The position numbers and the translations under genes were made by a program. This document shows positions 6,947-16,307 of a stretch of 64,000 nt of DNA, in pieces; the first letter of the stretch is position 1, and every line of letters begins with the position of its first letter. Below the pieces are notes generated by a model. It saw only the letters and a program-made list of their open reading frames with translations, was not told the DNA's origin and made no database searches. Source of the stretch: Lachnospiraceae bacterium MD308 (lineage in GTDB: Bacteria > Bacillota > Clostridia > Lachnospirales > Lachnospiraceae); NCBI GenBank assembly GCA_000403475.2, contig KE159796.1, forward strand, positions 901,736 to 965,735, read 5' to 3'.

Positions 6947-9883
6947 TTAATCTCCACCGGATTTTTCTTGTACTTTTTTCGCTTTTCCGTTAATAAGTTT
7001 CTTTTCCGGAGTAAGCTTATAATAATATTTCATAAGATCACTGCCGACCTCGGCCGCATTACGTGAACTGTAACCGTTGGCAATCCGGACTGTAAATGCA
7101 ATCTCCGGATTCTCGCTTGGAGCGAAGCCAACAAAAAGGCCGTGGTCTGGATGTGTCTTACTTTGCTGTGCAGTACCCGTCTTCCCGGATAACTGAATGG
7201 AACGGTTGATATCAGAAAAAATCGCCTTTTGTTCATCCCGTACCACTCCCCGCATACCTTTATGGATTGCATCCCATGTAGAGTCACTGACCGCATCAAT
7301 GGTATTTCTAACCTTGGGCTGAAATTCTTCCAACACCTTTCCGTCCGGTGATGTTGTCTTGCTTAAAAGTGTCAGATCAAATACTGTTCCCTTATTGGCC
7401 ACTGCTGTAATATATCTTGCAATCTGGGTCGTCGTATAATTGTTTGTGCCCTGTCCGATTGCAGTCGGTACAGAAGCATCGTCAGAAATCTGCGGCTCCG
7501 CCTCCGGAATCTCCACGCCGGACAAGTCACCGAACCCAAACATCTCCGCATATTCCTTTATCTTGTTAATACCTGTTGTACTTGAATAATATTTCGTAGT
7601 CGCCGAACCTTCCGCATCATCAGAGCCTAACCGCTCTTTCCCTTTTTCCTTAAGACTCATCCGATAACCGACTTCAAAGAAATAGCAGTTACAAGAATGG
7701 GTGATGGCTCCTTCTACATTCAATCCGCCGTGGGAATTGGGATATGCCCAGCATTTGGGATTCGGTTCGACTTTCTCATAGATGCCTGAACAGGGGAGAT
7801 AGCTCCCCAGATTCACGATTCCCTCTGTCAATCCTGCCGCTGCAACCAATGGCTTATATGTGGAACCCGGCGCCGTCTTTTCCTGCGTCGCATTGTTGTA
7901 AAATGGACGAGATAAGTCTGTCACCAGCTTATTGTAATAATCGGAGTCCATAGAATTGGCAAGCCGGTTATTATCGTATCCTGGATAAGATACACAGGCG
8001 AGCACCTGACCGGTTTTTATATCTGTCATAACCATAGAACCCGTACAGGGCTCAAGGCCTAACTGCCCCGGAGTCAGCTTCAGATCTTCAATCTTGCCCC
8101 GGATAAAATCATACGCACCCAAACTTCCCGATGCCAGACGGTTGTACTGGTCTTCGTCATATTTTAAGACACCCTGCTCATAGAGCATCATACTGATCTG
8201 CCGCCCGGTAACGGCACCGCCTTTGATCATATATTTATAAATGACCTTGTCAAAGCTGTTATTTGTCTCAAGACGGTCTAAAATATAGCTTTTCAAGCCG
8301 TCATATATCTCACTGGAATTCGAATATTTCTCTCCTTTTGCCACATTATCCTTAAGTTTGGAAGTATCAATCCAGTTTTTTGAAATCGCATAATTGAGAT
8401 ACGTGTATACATTGATCGTCTCATCGGTCTTCCAGGCCTTATAAGTCTCATCCGCAGTATCGATAGCGCCGGATAATATTACTTTATTATTCGTCGTCAG
8501 CATATCTGTGACAATATAAGTCAGGTATGCCTTCCATTCCTGGGACATATCCTTATATGCCTTTTCATTTGGATTACTTAAAACTTCCGACACCTTGTCC
8601 ATGACTTTTTTCTTTTTCTTTGAGAATGCCTGATACACTTCTTTTTCTGTGGTTTTAGCATCCTCATCACCAAAATGATTCATATCCAAAATATCATTAG
8701 CTAAAAAGGCATTATACACATCCCCGACAGGGATAATGACATCACTTCCGTCTTTCACTTCCGTTCGGTCATAGTTCAATGTATTGCGCATCTTCGAGAG
8801 GATGATTCCGGCAAGCTCCTGCTCCAGTATATTGTAGGCCGCAACCTGTAAATCCGCATCAATGGAAAGATACAAGTCATTTCCTGTCTCTGGAGACGTC
8901 CCCTGCACAGTGTCTATGACCTTCCCTACATTGTTGACATACACTTTTACCTCACCTTTTTTTCCTTTTAAGGTAGCGTCCAGTGTCTTTTCTATACCTG
9001 CTTTTCCTACAGTATCCGTCTTATCATAATCTTTCTTTACCGATTTATCCAGAGAATTATACTCATCCTCGGAAATCTGTCCAGTATACCCGATAATATT
9101 GGCAAAACATTTGCTGTTGTTGTACCGGCGCACTGATTCCTCCTGTATATCAACACCCTGCAAAGTATCCATATTCTCCATAATGTCCGCGACTGTTTCC
9201 TCTGAGATTTCCTCCGCGATGGTCGTAGCGATATATTTTTGATAACCATTTAAGGATACCGCATAGCGGACATTTATAAGCTTTAAGACTTCCTGCTTGC
9301 TCATAGTCCGCTGATTAATTCCGTACCCATACTGCTCGTCTGTACAAAGATAGTTGATAATATCCTGAGCTGTGCTGTTTTTCTGGCTCTTCTCAAGTTC
9401 ATCTATTTTAAGCTTCCCATATACATCGGCGATAAAACGGAGTCTTTGAGTATCCGACTGCGCGACAAACATATAATTATTGTCCTTGTCCAATATAATA
9501 CCGAAATTGTTGACTACTGTATCCCCGTTCTTTTCCACAAGATTGATTACGGTACTGATTACTTTATTCAATTCTCTGTTTTTTTGCTTTCTAGTATCAT
9601 ACTCCCCGTTATCTTCGATTGTAACTGCATAGGCAAGTTCATTATAAGCCAGCAGCTTGCCGTTTCGGTCATAAATATTGCCCCGTGTCCCTTCCACGTC
9701 TTTCGTCTTCTGTATCTGCAGCTTATAATTGTCAAGGTATTCCTGGCCTTTGACAATTTGCAGATAGAAGATTCTCTGGACGAGAATTGAAGAGGTGACA
9801 CAAAACAATATAATAACGATTACGACTCTTGCCCGTACAATCGCTGATGCCCTGGATTTGATTTTTTCCCACATATCAGACAA
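6947..9883 (-). CDS. mrdA: Penicillin-binding protein 2, elongation transpeptidase (long form)
   Basis: Class B PBP that crosslinks peptidoglycan during side-wall growth. The frame is open from TTG 9916 (989 residues; numbering below uses that frame). One N-terminal membrane helix (about 30-50) is followed by the dimerisation domain and the transpeptidase domain with motifs STYK (Ser685), SCN (741-743) and KTG (912-914). Between the dimerisation and transpeptidase domains is an unusual, lysine-rich, largely helical insertion of roughly 250 residues (about 380-640), so the protein is far longer than typical PBP2 (600-700). TTG 9883, which follows AAAGGAG, is the likeliest start; ATG 9874 is the alternative. 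Overlaps the mreD end; partner of RodA. Confidence 0.93.
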   Translation of the reverse strand: MSDMWEKIKSRASAIVRARVVIVIILFCVTSSILVQRIFYLQIVKGQEYLDNYKLQIQKTKDVEGTRGNIYDRNGKLLAYNELAYAVTIEDNGEYDTRKQKNRELNKVISTVINLVEKNGDTVVNNFGIILDKDNNYMFVAQSDTQRLRFIADVYGKLKIDELEKSQKNSTAQDIINYLCTDEQYGYGINQRTMSKQEVLKLINVRYAVSLNGYQKYIATTIAEEISEETVADIMENMDTLQGVDIQEESVRRYNNSKCFANIIGYTGQISEDEYNSLDKSVKKDYDKTDTVGKAGIEKTLDATLKGKKGEVKVYVNNVGKVIDTVQGTSPETGNDLYLSIDADLQVAAYNILEQELAGIILSKMRNTLNYDRTEVKDGSDVIIPVGDVYNAFLANDILDMNHFGDEDAKTTEKEVYQAFSKKKKKVMDKVSEVLSNPNEKAYKDMSQEWKAYLTYIVTDMLTTNNKVILSGAIDTADETYKAWKTDETINVYTYLNYAISKNWIDTSKLKDNVAKGEKYSNSSEIYDGLKSYILDRLETNNSFDKVIYKYMIKGGAVTGRQISMMLYEQGVLKYDEDQYNRLASGSLGAYDFIRGKIEDLKLTPGQLGLEPCTGSMVMTDIKTGQVLACVSYPGYDNNRLANSMDSDYYNKLVTDLSRPFYNNATQEKTAPGSTYKPLVAAAGLTEGIVNLGSYLPCSGIYEKVEPNPKCWAYPNSHGGLNVEGAITHSCNCYFFEVGYRMSLKEKGKERLGSDDAEGSATTKYYSSTTGINKIKEYAEMFGFGDLSGVEIPEAEPQISDDASVPTAIGQGTNNYTTTQIARYITAVANKGTVFDLTLLSKTTSPDGKVLEEFQPKVRNTIDAVSDSTWDAIHKGMRGVVRDEQKAIFSDINRSIQLSGKTGTAQQSKTHPDHGLFVGFAPSENPEIAFTVRIANGYSSRNAAEVGSDLMKYYYKLTPEKKLINGKAKKVQEKSGGD

Positions 9884-10394
9884 ATTTGCTTGCACTCCTT
9901 TGTTCTTCTGTCTCAAGTTTTTTGTTGATGTGTAAAATAATCTGGTATAAAACCAGCGTTACCAAAATAGTATATACAAGCTCAGGGACAATCACCTGAA
10001 ATAAATGTGTCCCAAAAGCAAAATCTCCCTGAAGCATATAGCTGAAGAAATATACTGCAATTCCATATGACAGCTCGCTGATGGCAATCAACCCAATGGG
10101 AAGCTTGATATCATCATCGAAAAACAACCTCTGGAAACTTCCGTTAAAGTATCCGACCAGGACAAACAGAAGCATATGGAATCCCAAAAGTCCGCCCCAG
10201 AATAAGTCAATGAACAGCCCGCAGACAATACCTACATACATACCGCTTTTTGTTCCACGCATAAATCCGAAGGAAGCCGTCACGATGATCAAAAGATTCG
10301 GGCAGATATTCCCAATTGAAAATCTTCGCAAAACAGTACTCTGCAAAAGAAAACATAGGATGATGATCACAAGCGTGGTAATCTTTCTCTTCAT
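9876..10394 (-). CDS. mreD: Rod shape-determining membrane protein MreD
   Basis: A 172-residue protein with about five membrane helices and no long soluble domain, matching MreD in size and topology. The FGFMRG and GLFIDLFWGGLLG segments are typical of the clostridial MreD family. It links the MreB filament to the PBP2/RodA machinery together with MreC. It begins 6 bp after mreC and its 3' end overlaps the start of the PBP2 gene. Confidence 0.9.
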   Translation of the reverse strand: MKRKITTLVIIILCFLLQSTVLRRFSIGNICPNLLIIVTASFGFMRGTKSGMYVGIVCGLFIDLFWGGLLGFHMLLFVLVGYFNGSFQRLFFDDDIKLPIGLIAISELSYGIAVYFFSYMLQGDFAFGTHLFQVIVPELVYTILVTLVLYQIILHINKKLETEEQRSASKFV

Positions 10395-10400
10395 AAAAAA

Positions 10401-11258
10401 TCACTTGCCCCCTACCATTTCTTCCTTTGTCTCAGTTATCACAAGGACTTCCTGAAGTTTGCTGAAATCAACAGCCGGCGTGATATATCCTGACCTTGTC
10501 AGATTGCTTGCATCCACTTCTATATCACTGACATATCCGATAAACAACCCCTGCACAAACCGGTTGCTTACATGGGAAGTGACAACCTGCTCCCCGACTT
10601 CAACTTTATTGTCGTTGTTGGCAAGCTTTTCAAAGCGCAGCCTGCCGTCGGACATCAACCTCAAATCCCCCCGAACCATACAAGTATCGGAAGTTGACAA
10701 TATCATGGCGCTCACATTACTTGCATCGTCAATGATCGAGCGCACTCTCGCATAATTGGGCGCCACTTCAATAACAGTTCCTACAAGCCCGCTTCCTGCC
10801 ATCACATTACAGTTTACTTTAATGCCGTCGCTGCTTCCCTTATCTATCGTAAAATCGCTGAACCAGTTACTTCCGTTGTTGGCGACAACCCGCGCGCCCA
10901 CCTTTTTATAGTCCGAATAATTCTCGTCCAGTTTATAGAGTTCTCTTAGCCGCTCCAGCTCATACTGTTCCTGCCTGAGTCTTGTATTATCTATCGTGAG
11001 CGCATCCACCTTTTTTTGAAGTGTGTCATTTTTTTTACGCATCTCCTTCATGGTCTCGAAATTGTCCGACATGTCGCTAATCCACATGCCCACATAGCTG
11101 ATTCCTTTCTGCATGGGGACGACTGTGTAGTTTCCAATGAATCTTAAAGGTCCTCCCGTATCGGTGAAACGCTCGATTCCCAAGAGCAGCAGACATACAA
11201 GCACAAGAATGATAAGTACATATCTACCCGGAAGTCTCGGCTGATTTTTAATCTTCAT
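10401..11258 (-). CDS. mreC: Rod shape-determining protein MreC
   Basis: A 285-residue bitopic protein: short cytoplasmic tail, membrane helix at about 11-27, coiled coil at about 65-105, then the double beta-barrel extracellular part containing the VVANNGSNWFSDFTIDKG and GLVGTV segments. It bridges MreB/MreD inside to PBP2 outside. It starts 1 bp after mreB, so the two are tightly coupled. Confidence 0.93.
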   Translation of the reverse strand: MKIKNQPRLPGRYVLIILVLVCLLLLGIERFTDTGGPLRFIGNYTVVPMQKGISYVGMWISDMSDNFETMKEMRKKNDTLQKKVDALTIDNTRLRQEQYELERLRELYKLDENYSDYKKVGARVVANNGSNWFSDFTIDKGSSDGIKVNCNVMAGSGLVGTVIEVAPNYARVRSIIDDASNVSAMILSTSDTCMVRGDLRLMSDGRLRFEKLANNDNKVEVGEQVVTSHVSNRFVQGLFIGYVSDIEVDASNLTRSGYITPAVDFSKLQEVLVITETKEEMVGGK

Positions 11259-11259
11259 A

Positions 11260-12285
11260 TTATCTCATCCACCTATATTTCTCGTCTAACATTGAATATG
11301 CGAATTTGCTCAACTCGCTTGACATAATTACTTTTTTCAGTCCCATAACTGTACAGAGCTCCGGGTCCGGCGCTGTTCTCGTCCCAATCCCGGTAGCTTT
11401 TTCTATATAAGTCTCAAGGCCCGGCATGTTGGCGATTCCGCCTGTAAGGAAAATGCCGTTCTCATAAATGGCCGTACGTATCTCCGGCGGAGTTCGGTCA
11501 ATCAAAGAAAGAATCGCACGCACACAATCCAGCAAAGGGTCCCTGAGCGCAGAACGCACAAGGGATAGTGTAATCGGCTTTCGCACCGGCAGTCCGGTAA
11601 TCAAGTCTCTGCCTGCCACCATCACCGCTGTATCCTCCGGTTCGCCGGTATAAACCCCGAAACGCTTTCTCAACGCCTCAGCCGTCAGCCGTCCGATCAA
11701 GAAATCATGACTGCGGCGCACAAGACTCGCTATAGACTCGTCCAGACCGACGCCTCCCACCTTCATCAACTGATTGAATACCATACCGCCGCCCACAAGA
11801 ACAGAGACTTCTGTTGTCTCCCCGCCGAAATTGACGACCAGCAAACCGTTCGTATTCTTCACATCCAGATCCATACCGACCGCATCTGCAATCGCACGTT
11901 CTACAATATTAACCTCTTTTGCCCTTGCAGTGGAGTGGATAACAAGATCAAAGAAGGCTTTTTTTTCTACCTCCGTCACATCTGTCGGCACTGCAATGAC
12001 ATACTCAGATCCCTTTCCCGACTGGCGCTCCTTTTTAAGAAGCCCCTGTAATAGAAACTGCATATTGTTGAATCTGGAGATAACTCCGCATTTCATAGGG
12101 AATACTACTTCTATATTTGACGGCGCCTTTTCGTACATCACATAGGCGTCGTCGCCGATCGCAAAAATTTCTTTCCCGTTCATAATCGCAATAGCATCCT
12201 TCGCCTTCCAGATCCTATCATTCTTTTTATCATAAACTTTGATTTCATAAGAGCCCAAATCCAGCCCGTATGTATTCTTCGCCAT
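11260..12285 (-). CDS. mreB: MreB-family actin-like cell-shape protein
   Basis: A 341-residue actin-fold ATPase. The phosphate 1 loop (GLDLGSYEIKVYD), the VVNFGGETTEV phosphate 2 loop and the LTGGIANMPGLE adenosine motif are in order. It polymerises under the membrane and positions the elongation machinery. It diverges from canonical MreB in the first loop (Tyr-Glu in place of the usual Ala-Asn/Thr after GS), so it may be one of several paralogues, as Clostridia often carry MreB and Mbl elsewhere. It sits directly upstream of mreC and 5 bp after radC. Confidence 0.9.
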   Translation of the reverse strand: MAKNTYGLDLGSYEIKVYDKKNDRIWKAKDAIAIMNGKEIFAIGDDAYVMYEKAPSNIEVVFPMKCGVISRFNNMQFLLQGLLKKERQSGKGSEYVIAVPTDVTEVEKKAFFDLVIHSTARAKEVNIVERAIADAVGMDLDVKNTNGLLVVNFGGETTEVSVLVGGGMVFNQLMKVGGVGLDESIASLVRRSHDFLIGRLTAEALRKRFGVYTGEPEDTAVMVAGRDLITGLPVRKPITLSLVRSALRDPLLDCVRAILSLIDRTPPEIRTAIYENGIFLTGGIANMPGLETYIEKATGIGTRTAPDPELCTVMGLKKVIMSSELSKFAYSMLDEKYRWMR

Positions 12286-12290
12286 CTGTC

Positions 12291-12992
12291 CTACCCTTTC
12301 TCAAGAATACCTTCTTCCCGCAGGCTTACATAACAATTATTGCCAATAATAATATGGTCTAACAGCTCCACGCCAATAATTCTTCCTGCCTCCAGAATCC
12401 TCTTCGTCAGCAGGATATCATCGCCGCTTGGCGTAGGGTCGCCGCTTGGATGATTGTGCAGCGCAACAACAGCAACTGCCCGTCTGTGCAGCGCCTCTAC
12501 AAAAATCTCTCTGGGTGTAATAATAGAGGCATTCACTGTTCCTTTGGAAACTTCGTTCTCTCCAATCAGCTTTCCCTTTGAATTGATCATAACAAGCTTC
12601 ATCGTCTCCTGACTTTCATGCCGCATATCTTCCATATAATAATCTGCAATAGATGCCGGAGATGAAAAAGCGACCGTCTCAGACGCTGCTGCTTTCGAAA
12701 GCCTTCTGGCAAGCTCAAGAATACAGATAAGCTGTACTGCTTTTACCTTGCCGATTCCCCGTATCTTTACGAACTGCTCCATGGAAAAATGGTGCAGATC
12801 CAGGATACCGTTGCCGCCGGAATGATACAATATCCTCCTGGCAAGCTCTATCACATTCTCCCCGCGGCTGCCTGTCCTAAGAAGCACTGCTAAAAGCTCC
12901 GCGTCACTGAGAGCACTCGCTCCTGATTCCATACATTTCTCATAAGGACGCTCTTTATCAGGGATTTCCTTCAGTGTATTTGACTGATTCAT
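12291..12992 (-). CDS. radC: RadC/JAB-domain protein
   Basis: A 233-residue protein with an N-terminal helix-hairpin-helix region (VKIRGIGKVKAVQL, about 75-90) and a C-terminal JAB metalloprotease-like domain with the zinc motif HNHPSGDPTPS. It was historically called a DNA repair protein, but that role is doubtful and the family's biochemical activity is unknown. Its place directly upstream of mreB is conserved in Firmicutes. It is complete and ends 5 bp before mreB. Confidence 0.95.
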   Translation of the reverse strand: MNQSNTLKEIPDKERPYEKCMESGASALSDAELLAVLLRTGSRGENVIELARRILYHSGGNGILDLHHFSMEQFVKIRGIGKVKAVQLICILELARRLSKAAASETVAFSSPASIADYYMEDMRHESQETMKLVMINSKGKLIGENEVSKGTVNASIITPREIFVEALHRRAVAVVALHNHPSGDPTPSGDDILLTKRILEAGRIIGVELLDHIIIGNNCYVSLREEGILEKG

Positions 12993-13028
12993 TTCATCTT
13001 CAGAGTCGTCTGGTATCCATCTTAAAGA

Positions 13029-13289
13029 TTACAAAAAACGGTAGATTAATATGGCGATTACAACTCCGATGATACTGGCTATCGTAATCTTGATCGATAA
13101 CCCAAAGGTAATCACAAGTATACCCAGATTGAGATCAATCGGTCCTTCCAGTCCGAAAGACTGGCCATATCCAAGCCAGCTAAGTGCAGACACTCCTTCT
13201 GCCATCATCCCGATAAATCCGCCAAGTACAATCCCTGCCAAAATCATCAGAAATAATGCCCAACTATTCTTGCTTGCCGTTCCTTTCAT
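13029..13289 (-). CDS. DUF4321 small membrane protein
   Basis: An 86-residue protein with two hydrophobic helices (about 9-32 and 58-84) separated by a short loop. It fits DUF4321, a family found almost only in Clostridia next to radC/mreB. Its function is unknown; the constant neighbourhood suggests a link with cell envelope growth. The start follows a GGGGAGGAG site. It probably heads the radC-mre transcript. Confidence 0.85.
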   Translation of the reverse strand: MKGTASKNSWALFLMILAGIVLGGFIGMMAEGVSALSWLGYGQSFGLEGPIDLNLGILVITFGLSIKITIASIIGVVIAILIYRFL

Positions 13290-13390
13290 AACTATGTACT
13301 CCTCCCCATTACCCTTTTATCTCTTAGAAAACTCAATACATTCTATCATATTTCCGAAAAAGTGTATAGTGTTATGCTATTAAAAATTTC

Positions 13391-15031
13391 TTAAGGCACC
13401 TGCGCCGTGTCGAACGGACACCATTCTTTTATGATACTTTCTGTCACTTTTAGTCCATCTATGGCGGCTGATGTAATACCGCCCGCATAGCCTGCCCCTT
13501 CGCCGCATGGATACAGTCCTCTGATGCTGCTTTGGAAGGATTCGTCACGCAGAATACGAAGAGGCGATGAAGTACGGCTCTCCACGCCTGAGAGAACAGC
13601 GTCGCACCTCGCATATCCTTTAATCTTCGTATCAAATTGCAAAATTCCCTGCTCAATGCAAAGCGCAAGCTGCTCAGGGAAAATACGCCGCACATTTCCC
13701 CAGGTATAACTGCCCTTTATTTGCGGCACAACCGTCCCTCCTCCTGTAGACGCACAGTTTTTGCGATAGTCCTCAAAAAGCTGCACAGGAATCCTGCCGC
13801 CCCCTTCAAGAAATGCGGATTCCTCAAGCTTTTTCTGAAATTCCATGCCGGCCAAAGGAGAATCGGATTCGAAATCTTCAGGCGTCACCGTAACAATTAC
13901 CGCACTGTTGGCGTTCTTTCCGTCTCTTGCGCTGTAGCTCATGCCATTGACGGCCAGAAGCCCTTCCGTCGAAGAAGCATTGACTACAAATCCTCCCGGG
14001 CACATGCAGAATGTATAGACGCCCCTTCCGTCCCCGGCTTTTGCCGTCAGCTTGTAAGCGGCCGCCGGAAGGCCTGTGGTGTGGTTTTCCCCGTACTGGC
14101 TATTATTGATAAAATCCTGGGGATGCTCCATGCGGACACCGACTGCAAAAGATTTTGCCTGCATCTTTACGCCGAGTCCGTAAAGTGTCTCGAAGGTATC
14201 CCTGGCACTATGCCCGATCGCAAGTACCGCCAGAGACGTCCCAAGTATCCGGCGTTCTCCTGTCTGCGTATCCCGCAGATGAAGTGCGGACAGCACTTTG
14301 CTCCCCTCTTCATCTGCCGCTGCTTCAAATCCATCTACACAAGTATAAAACTGTACTTCACCGCCCCGCTTTATGATCTCTTCCCGCATCCGCTTTACGA
14401 CATCGCAGAGAATATCTGTGCCGATGTGCGGGGCGCTGTCATATAAAATCTGCTCTGGAGCGCCAAATTTGTGAAAAATTCGGAGTACCTCCTGATTTCT
14501 TCCGTTATTGTCATGTACAAGAGTGCCAAGCTTTCCGTCCGAGAAAGTTCCTGCGCCGCCTTCCCCGAACTGGACATTAGAATTGTGATTAAGGCGTCCT
14601 TCTTTCCAAAAGTTATCCACATCCTTTATGCGTTTATCCACATCTGCGCCTCTCTCTAACAGGATAGGCCGATATCCAAGCTTTGCCAGCTGATAGCCGC
14701 AAAAAAGCCCTGCCGGGCCAGTCCCAATAACGACAGGACGCGCAGGGAGCGTCCGCTTTCCGGAAGGGATGGCACGATAAGGCGCTTTTTTTTCAACAAA
14801 CAATATATTTTTATTTTTTATCCTTCTTCTTACGGCAGATTCCCGCTTTAACTGAACTTCCGCCGTATAGACATAAAAAAGTTCCGGTTTTTTTCTGGCA
14901 TCTACGGAACGTCTTGTCACTTTATAAGAGAGAATTGCCTCTTCATCAATGTTGAGAAGCTTACATATCTTCTCCTTAAGCTGCCTGTCTGTGTGAGGGA
15001 TTTTTAATTTAATCTGCTGAAGCCGAATCAT
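13391..15031 (-). CDS. FAD-dependent dehydrogenase, COG2509 type
   Basis: A 546-residue flavoprotein. The N-terminal about 100 residues form a small domain that begins RLQQIKLKIPH, followed by an FAD-binding Rossmann motif (VIGTGPAGLFCGYQLAKLG) and the NSNVQFGEGGAGTFSDGKL segment characteristic of the family. The substrate is unknown. The frame stays open for 74 codons upstream of the ATG at 15031, but only this ATG has an AAGGAGGA site, and the upstream part is shadow of the neighbouring gene. It lies 28 bp after a second, HI0933-type flavoprotein, so the two are likely co-transcribed. Confidence 0.9.
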   Translation of the reverse strand: MIRLQQIKLKIPHTDRQLKEKICKLLNIDEEAILSYKVTRRSVDARKKPELFYVYTAEVQLKRESAVRRRIKNKNILFVEKKAPYRAIPSGKRTLPARPVVIGTGPAGLFCGYQLAKLGYRPILLERGADVDKRIKDVDNFWKEGRLNHNSNVQFGEGGAGTFSDGKLGTLVHDNNGRNQEVLRIFHKFGAPEQILYDSAPHIGTDILCDVVKRMREEIIKRGGEVQFYTCVDGFEAAADEEGSKVLSALHLRDTQTGERRILGTSLAVLAIGHSARDTFETLYGLGVKMQAKSFAVGVRMEHPQDFINNSQYGENHTTGLPAAAYKLTAKAGDGRGVYTFCMCPGGFVVNASSTEGLLAVNGMSYSARDGKNANSAVIVTVTPEDFESDSPLAGMEFQKKLEESAFLEGGGRIPVQLFEDYRKNCASTGGGTVVPQIKGSYTWGNVRRIFPEQLALCIEQGILQFDTKIKGYARCDAVLSGVESRTSSPLRILRDESFQSSIRGLYPCGEGAGYAGGITSAAIDGLKVTESIIKEWCPFDTAQVP

Positions 15032-15059
15032 TATCTTCCTCCTTGTTTCTTCGTACTGT

Positions 15060-16307
15060 CTAATCTGTAACTGCATGCAGCCCGGCAAGGTAGCCTGTCG
15101 CCCATGCCCACTGCAGATTGTATCCTCCGCAGATGCCGTCTGCGTCGAGAAGTTCCCCCGCCAGATAGAGATTCTCACAGCGCAATGATTCCATTGTCGC
15201 CGGATTAATCTCCTTAAGCCGGACACCTCCGGCGCAGACTTGTGCGTTCTCAAAGCCGTTAGCTGCCTCGATATTCATAGAAAAATTTTTGCATGTACAG
15301 GTGAGACGCTCAATCGTATCCTCATTCAGTTCCCCCAGCTTAAGATGCATAGGAATCCCGGCATATTTTAACAGACATGGAACCAGCTTTTTATTAAATG
15401 CCCCTAAAAGAAGTTCCGGGATTTGCCGCTGCCTGTGACGCTTCTTCCAGAAGCGGAGCATACTTGTTACAACATCCTTTTGAAGCTCCGGCAGGAAATC
15501 AATCTCTGCCCTCACTGGGCGCTTATAATAGAGCCCCTTTGCCGCATGGCGGCTTACCTGAAACACCGGAATCCCGGAGATTCCATAATCGGTAATCTGC
15601 AGCTCTCCCGTATCGGAGCCCATCAGCTTCCGGTTTTCATAGATATGAACTGCCGCATCTGTTCTCACTCCGGAAGCTTTTTTTAAAGGATGCGCTTTTA
15701 CCCGAAGCTGTACCAGCGCCGGAACAACAGGTACTATTGTGTGTCCAAGTCCTTTGGCCAAGTCGTAGCCGCTGCCGTCGGAACCAAGAACCGAAGCAGC
15801 TTTTCCGCCGGCGCACAAAATCACCTTGTCTGCCTTTATCTGTGCCGTCTTTTTTGTCTGTCCGGCTTCAAGGACACTGATTCGAAAACCGGCCCCCTCT
15901 CTCTTTATACTGCTCACATGCAATCCTGCATGTACATGAACACCCAAACTCTCAAGATGAAGTGCAAAAAGTTCCCGAACGACTGCCGCCTGTTCAGAAC
16001 GGGGATAATAATATCCGTTTTTTGATTTAGAAAATATGCCAAGTTCCCGGAAGAATTTCAACGTATCCTCAGTTCCAAACTGTCCGAGAACCTGACGGAC
16101 AACTTCAAGATTCTCGCTGTAATAGAAATCGATCCCCATCTTTTCATTCGTATAATTACAGCGGCCGTTTCCGGTAGAGAGAATCTTTTTCCCCACCAAC
16201 TCCTTGTGCTCTAATATATGAATATCTGCCTTTTTATCTTCCCTGGCCGCGGTAATCGCGGCCATCATGCCGGCAGCGCCGCCGCCGATAATTACAATTT
16301 TCTTCAT
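15060..16307 (-). CDS. NAD(P)/FAD-dependent oxidoreductase, HI0933/BaiN-like family
   Basis: A 415-residue flavoprotein starting with the dinucleotide-binding motif VIIGGGAAGMMAA (residues 4-16), followed by GKKILSTGNGRCNYTN and a C-terminal GGYNLQWAWATG segment. These are typical of the HI0933/YhiN family, to which the bile-acid reductase BaiN has been assigned. The substrate cannot be told from sequence. It overlaps the stop of the PLP-enzyme gene by one base and precedes the COG2509 flavoprotein gene. Confidence 0.92.
   Translation of the reverse strand: MKKIVIIGGGAAGMMAAITAAREDKKADIHILEHKELVGKKILSTGNGRCNYTNEKMGIDFYYSENLEVVRQVLGQFGTEDTLKFFRELGIFSKSKNGYYYPRSEQAAVVRELFALHLESLGVHVHAGLHVSSIKREGAGFRISVLEAGQTKKTAQIKADKVILCAGGKAASVLGSDGSGYDLAKGLGHTIVPVVPALVQLRVKAHPLKKASGVRTDAAVHIYENRKLMGSDTGELQITDYGISGIPVFQVSRHAAKGLYYKRPVRAEIDFLPELQKDVVTSMLRFWKKRHRQRQIPELLLGAFNKKLVPCLLKYAGIPMHLKLGELNEDTIERLTCTCKNFSMNIEAANGFENAQVCAGGVRLKEINPATMESLRCENLYLAGELLDADGICGGYNLQWAWATGYLAGLHAVTD

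Noticed and set aside
13637-14446. Plus-strand 269-codon open frame
   Set aside because: It lies wholly antisense to the well-supported FAD dehydrogenase gene and has no ribosome site or recognisable domain.
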